Source: HK1 sp965221725 (lineage in GTDB: Bacteria; Pseudomonadota; Gammaproteobacteria; HK1). Taken from it: DNA of 64,000 bases. This document shows, one piece after another, positions 60,728-64,000 of this stretch (position 1 is its first letter; each line of letters starts with the position of its first letter). The stretch spans positions 2,728,001-2,792,000 of the forward strand of contig OZ244909.1 in NCBI GenBank assembly GCA_965221725.1, given 5' to 3'. Made by a program: the position numbers and the translations under genes. The notes beneath the pieces are model-generated. The model made no database searches and was not told the origin of the DNA. It saw nothing but the letters and a program-made list of their open reading frames with translations.

Positions 60728-61516
60728 TCACTGGTTCGCGGCCCGGAGGTGGGCTCCGTCGCGCCGGAGCATCTCGCCCGCCAGCGCCAGATAGGCGAGG
60801 GCGCCGCTCGAATTCTTGTCGTAGAGCAGGGCCGGAAGACCGTGGCTCGGCGCCTCGGCGAGGCGGACGTTGCGCGGGATGACCGTGCTGTAGACCTTGT
60901 CTCCGAAGTGCTTGATGAGCTGCTGCGACACCTGGCCGGAGAGGTTGTTGCGCGCGTCGAACATGGTCCTGAGCAGCCCGTCGACCTCCAGATTCCGATT
61001 GAGGATCCGGCGGATCTTCTCCACGGTGTCGAGCAGCGCGGACAGGCCCTCCAGCGCGTAGTACTCGCACTGGACCGGGACCATCACCGAATCGGCGGCG
61101 GCCAGCGCGTTCACGGTGAGCATGTTCAGCGCCGGCGGACAGTCGATGACGACATAGTCGTAGCGGTCACGGACCGCTTCGAGCGCCTGACGCAGGCGGA
61201 GTTCGCGGCCGATCTCGTCGAGCAGCCCCACCTCCGCGCCGGTGAGGTCCGCATTGCCGGGGGCGAGGGTGTAGTTGCTGTGCTCGACGCTGATCGAAAT
61301 CTCGTCGAGCGTCGCCTCCTCCATCAGCACGTCGTAGTTCGACAGGGCGAGCGCGCTCTTGTCGACGCCGCTCCCCATCGTCGCGTTGCCCTGCGGATCG
61401 AGATCGATCAGCAGTACCCGGCGCCTGGCCGCCGCAAGCGACACCGCGAGGTTGATGCTGGTCGTCGTCTTGCCGACGCCGCCCTTCTGGTTGGCTACCG
61501 CGATGACCTTGGCCAT
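60728..61516 (-). CDS. parA: Chromosome partitioning ATPase ParA
   Basis: A 262-residue deviant Walker ATPase that works with ParB in chromosome segregation. Deviant Walker A VANQKGGVGKTTT (residues 8-20), A' LLIDLDPQGNAT, Walker B VVIDCPPALNMLT, and the DNA-binding-side SGQVSQQLIKHF and IPRNVRLAEAPSHG. The ATG at 61514-61516 is the conserved start. It follows rsmG and precedes parB (177 bases apart), the order of the replication-origin region of many bacteria. Confidence 0.97.
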   Translation of the reverse strand: MAKVIAVANQKGGVGKTTTSINLAVSLAAARRRVLLIDLDPQGNATMGSGVDKSALALSNYDVLMEEATLDEISISVEHSNYTLAPGNADLTGAEVGLLDEIGRELRLRQALEAVRDRYDYVVIDCPPALNMLTVNALAAADSVMVPVQCEYYALEGLSALLDTVEKIRRILNRNLEVDGLLRTMFDARNNLSGQVSQQLIKHFGDKVYSTVIPRNVRLAEAPSHGLPALLYDKNSSGALAYLALAGEMLRRDGAHLRAANQ

Positions 61517-61587
61517 GGCTCTTCCCGTGCCGGCGTCGGTTCGTCCGCGTGATCCCGGGGTTATCTCCACGCCCTCGCCCGCAACCT

Positions 61588-61602
61588 GGCGAGAAATGCG
61601 GG
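61588..61602. repeat. Solo terminus of the copy-4 type upstream of parA
   Basis: GGCGAGAAATGCGGG is the reverse complement of the left end of the 36603-36788 element. The match continues into GGTTGCG-like bases on its inner side. No second end is present nearby. Confidence 0.5.
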
Positions 61603-61772
61603 CTGGCGAGACGCCGGCGGTGCGCATCGAAGGCTGTTGAATCGAAAGCGGTCGAATTGTGACACCCTCCCGCCCCGGAACGCCATCGACGCCATCCGGG
61701 GCAGTGTTTCACCTTGACTCCCGGGCCATCGGGCCGCAGACCCCGGACAGAATTTCAGGGCGAGGCGGCCAA

Positions 61773-61788
61773 CCCGGAAAATTCCGGG
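61773..61788. repeat. Fused inverted termini abutting the rsmG stop
   Basis: CCCGGAAAATTCCGGG looks like two element ends joined head to head; it forms a seven-base-pair stem with a two-base centre. It lies exactly against the rsmG stop at 61789 and may serve as the transcript end of the mnmG-rsmG unit. Confidence 0.6.
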
Positions 61789-62460
61789 CTACCCATCCGG
61801 GCGGTCGAGGACGACGAGCGTGGCGCTCGGCGCTCCGGTGCCGGCTCCGACTCCGACCGGTTCGACGCGGATCTCCAGCCCCTCGCGATCGCTCGGTTCG
61901 AGTGCATCGATCTCGGCCTCCGGCCGTGGCCCCTTCATCGCGATGATGCGCCCGGGCGTATCGAGCAGCGCCCGCGCGCCCGCCACCAGCGCCGCGACGG
62001 AGAACGTGGCGCGGCTGATCACCGTCGAGTAGCGATGCGGCGGCCGGTGCGCGGCGAGCCGTTCCGAGGCCACCTCGACGTTGTCGAGCCCGAGAGTCAT
62101 CGCGGCATGGGCGCAGAACCGGGTCTTTTTCCGCCCGGGGTCGAGCAGCGTGCAGCGCACGTCCGGGCGCGCGACGGCGAGCACCAGGCCGGGCAGCCCC
62201 GCCCCGGTGCCGACATCCAGCAACCGCGATCCGACGAGGAAGTCGAGGGCGGTGAGGGAGTCGAGCACGTGTCGGTCGATCATCGCGAACGGGTCCCGGA
62301 CCGCGGTGAGGTTGTACGCCCGGTTCCACTGTGCGAGCAGCGCGACGTACTCGGCGAGGGCGCGGCGGTATACGGGGGCGATGCGGAGATTCGCGCCCTC
62401 GAGCGCGGCGGAAAGGCGAGATTCGATGACCCTGGTATCCAAGGAGCGCGCGTCCCGCAA
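61789..62460 (-). CDS. rsmG: 16S rRNA m7G527 methyltransferase
   Basis: A 223-residue methyltransferase that modifies G527 of 16S rRNA (loss gives streptomycin resistance in other bacteria). It has YVALLAQWNRAYNLTAVRDP (near residue 37), SLTALDFLVGSRLLDVGTGAG (split), PGLVLAVARP, LLDPGRKKTRF and VISRATFSVAALV. The start appears to be TTG at 62458-62460, since no ATG or GTG precedes the conserved part. It begins nine bases after the mnmG stop, the usual coupled arrangement. Confidence 0.95.
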   Translation of the reverse strand: MRDARSLDTRVIESRLSAALEGANLRIAPVYRRALAEYVALLAQWNRAYNLTAVRDPFAMIDRHVLDSLTALDFLVGSRLLDVGTGAGLPGLVLAVARPDVRCTLLDPGRKKTRFCAHAAMTLGLDNVEVASERLAAHRPPHRYSTVISRATFSVAALVAGARALLDTPGRIIAMKGPRPEAEIDALEPSDREGLEIRVEPVGVGAGTGAPSATLVVLDRPDG

Positions 62461-62469
62461 CGCAGCGGG

Positions 62470-64000
62470 TTACCGCAGTGTGTTCCGGATGCTCGACGAC
62501 ACACGGCTATGGTCGAATTCGCCCACTATTGTTCTCTCTCGGAAGTGCTCATCATCCTCGGCGCCGCGGGAGCGCTCTACCGCCTCGTCAACTCTTCGAG
62601 TCTCGGCCTCATCGCTGACGTGCCTGGACCTGACGCTGCGGCTCGAAAGCCCACGCTTCTTCAGATGCACGAGCAGGAGGGAGACGGCGGCCGGGGTCAT
62701 CCCGTCGAGGCGGGCGGCCTGACCCACCGAGGCGGGCTGGTGCAGTGCGAGTTTCTCGCGTACCTCGGCCGAGAGACCGCGCACCGCCGCGTAGTCGAGA
62801 TCATCGGGAATCGCCTGATCTTCGTGCTGTAGCGCCCGTTCGATCTCGTCGCGCTGGCGCCGGATGTAGCCGTCGTAGCGGGCCTGGATCTCCATCTGCT
62901 GCGCAACCGCTTCGTCGCCGACCCCGGGACCAAGCCCGTCCACCGCGACGAGCGCCCGATACGACGCCTCCGGCCGCTTGAGCAGATCGAAGAGGCTGCA
63001 GTCACGCGCAAGTGGCGCGCCCAGCATGCCGGCGAGCGCCTCGGCGCACTGCGACGACGGGCCGACCCGCAACGACTCCAGACGTTCGCGCTCGCCTTCG
63101 ATGTGTTCCCGCTTGGTGGAGAACGCCCGCCAGCGCGCATCGTCCACGAGCCCGAGGCCGCGCCCCACCTCGGTGAGCCGCAGGTCCGCGTTGTCCTCGC
63201 GCAGCATCAGGCGGTACTCGGCGCGACTCGTGAACATGCGGTACGGCTCGCTCGTGCCGCGGGTGACGAGATCGTCGACGAGCACCCCGATGTAGGCTTC
63301 GTGGCGGCGCGGGTACCAGGGCTCGCGGTCCGTCGCGCGCAGCGCGGCGTTCACTCCGGCCACGAGCCCCTGCGCGGCCGCCTCCTCGTAGCCGGTGGTG
63401 CCGTTGATCTGGCCGGCGAAGAACAGATTCCCCACCCGGCGCGTCTCCAGCCACGGACGCAGCTCGCGCGGGTCGAAGTAGTCGTATTCGATGGCGTATC
63501 CCGGCCGCGTGATGTGCGCGCGCTCGAAGCCCGGGATGGTGCGCACGAACTCGATCTGCACATCGAACGGCAGGCTCGTCGAGATGCCGTTCGGGTATAT
63601 CTCGTCGGTGTCGAGTCCTTCGGGCTCGACGAAGATCTGGTGCGCATCGCGCTCGGCGAACCGCACCACCTTGTCCTCTACCGATGGGCAGTACCGCGGC
63701 CCCGTCCCGTCGATCACGCCCGTGTACATGGGCGAGCGGTCGAGGGCGGCGCGGATGATGGCGTGGGTCCGCTCGCCGGTGTGGGTGACGTGGCACGGCA
63801 CCTGCGCGGGATGCTGATCGCGGCTCCCCAGGTACGAGAACACCGGGCGCGGCTCGTCGCCGGGCTGGGGAGCGAGCCGGGAGAAGTCGATGGTGCGCCC
63901 GTCGATGCGCGGCGGGGTGCCGGTCTTGAGTCGCCCGACCGCGAACCCGCGCTCGCGGAGCTTGCGCGCCAGCGCGTTCGCAGGTGGATCCCCGGCGCGG
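62470..64000 (-). CDS. mnmG: tRNA uridine-5-carboxymethylaminomethyl synthase MnmG (5' truncated by window edge)
   Basis: The C-terminal three quarters of MnmG (GidA), which with MnmE modifies the wobble uridine of some tRNAs. The frame remains open to the window end, reading RGFAVGRLKTGTPPRIDGRT, then SSVEDKVVRFAERDAHQIFVEPEG with reversed order of motifs as expected, GQINGTTGYEEAAAQGLVAG and SRAEYRLMLREDNADLRLTE. The final MTPAAVSLLLVHLKKRG is the normal end, but here about 58 extra residues (RSRHVSDEAETRRVDEAVER and onward) follow before the stop. rsmG follows at nine bases. Confidence 0.95.
   Translation of the reverse strand, partial: RAGDPPANALARKLRERGFAVGRLKTGTPPRIDGRTIDFSRLAPQPGDEPRPVFSYLGSRDQHPAQVPCHVTHTGERTHAIIRAALDRSPMYTGVIDGTGPRYCPSVEDKVVRFAERDAHQIFVEPEGLDTDEIYPNGISTSLPFDVQIEFVRTIPGFERAHITRPGYAIEYDYFDPRELRPWLETRRVGNLFFAGQINGTTGYEEAAAQGLVAGVNAALRATDREPWYPRRHEAYIGVLVDDLVTRGTSEPYRMFTSRAEYRLMLREDNADLRLTEVGRGLGLVDDARWRAFSTKREHIEGERERLESLRVGPSSQCAEALAGMLGAPLARDCSLFDLLKRPEASYRALVAVDGLGPGVGDEAVAQQMEIQARYDGYIRRQRDEIERALQHEDQAIPDDLDYAAVRGLSAEVREKLALHQPASVGQAARLDGMTPAAVSLLLVHLKKRGLSSRSVRSRHVSDEAETRRVDEAVERSRGAEDDEHFRERTIVGEFDHSRVSSSIRNTLR

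Noticed and set aside
61705..61720. Possible parS site (TGTTTCAC then CTTGACTC) close to parA
   Set aside because: Only the left half of TGTTTCACGTGAAACA matches (10 of 16 positions overall); ParB sites usually keep both halves.

Overview
The window reads as chromosomal DNA of a GC-rich, sulfur-oxidising gammaproteobacterium that I cannot place to genus. The markers are a dissimilatory ATP sulfurylase (sat) close to an aprM-aprB-aprA set, a trxA-rho pair, the origin-type order mnmG-rsmG-parA-parB, an aspartoacylase-family gene next to a phasin, and malate synthase G. Coding density is high and genes on both strands are mixed. Both window ends cut genes: etfA on the left and mnmG on the right.

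Layout. 0-11 kb: etfA (3' part), peroxiredoxin, aspartoacylase-family hydrolase, phasin with a clear promoter, tRNA-Arg(CCG), a cytochrome c5-like protein, and uvrD translationally coupled to a very large AsmA/DUF748-like protein. 11-17.6 kb: an AT-richer accessory island. It holds a 1.4-kb non-coding stretch with a 26-bp inverted repeat and two TbpB-barrel-like surface lipoprotein genes, the second split by a 1231-bp ISAs1-family element with an 11-bp target duplication. 17.6-36 kb: housekeeping genes (a folK-folP fusion, methyltransferase, SMUG1-type UDG, fumC, class III aminotransferase, xthA, HADs, hslO, glcB) broken by many short repeats. 35.5-47 kb: the sulfur region, with a LysR regulator and sat facing livFGMHK (branched-chain-amino-acid/amide-type ABC importer with a Tat-type binding protein) and aprMBA. 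47-64 kb: nitroreductase, an XRE protein with a histone-H1-like tail, rho, trxA, rhlB, esterase, hemB, a Calx-beta protein, a DyP peroxidase, VOC, DUF2007 and cupin proteins, a glutaryl-CoA-type dehydrogenase, hicBA, then parB, parA, rsmG and mnmG.

Working together. AprBA with AprM and Sat would oxidise sulfite to sulfate via APS and yield ATP. The Liv-type importer sits between them, and its substrate is unknown. FumC and GlcB belong to the TCA and glyoxylate routes; EtfA and the acyl-CoA dehydrogenase form an acyl-CoA oxidation and electron-transfer couple; the phasin implies polyhydroxyalkanoate granules.

Most notable non-coding signal: a family of intergenic elements with inverted termini CCCGGAAATTTCACC. 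There are two 176-bp copies (18008-18183 and 27017-27192), an internally deleted 89-bp copy (793-881), a divergent 186-bp copy in front of sat (36603-36788), and several solo or fused ends. They look like non-autonomous MITE/REPIN-type elements. The window is also rich in short tandem duplications (8 to 72 bp), some inside genes and one that could mask the start codon of the DyP peroxidase mRNA.
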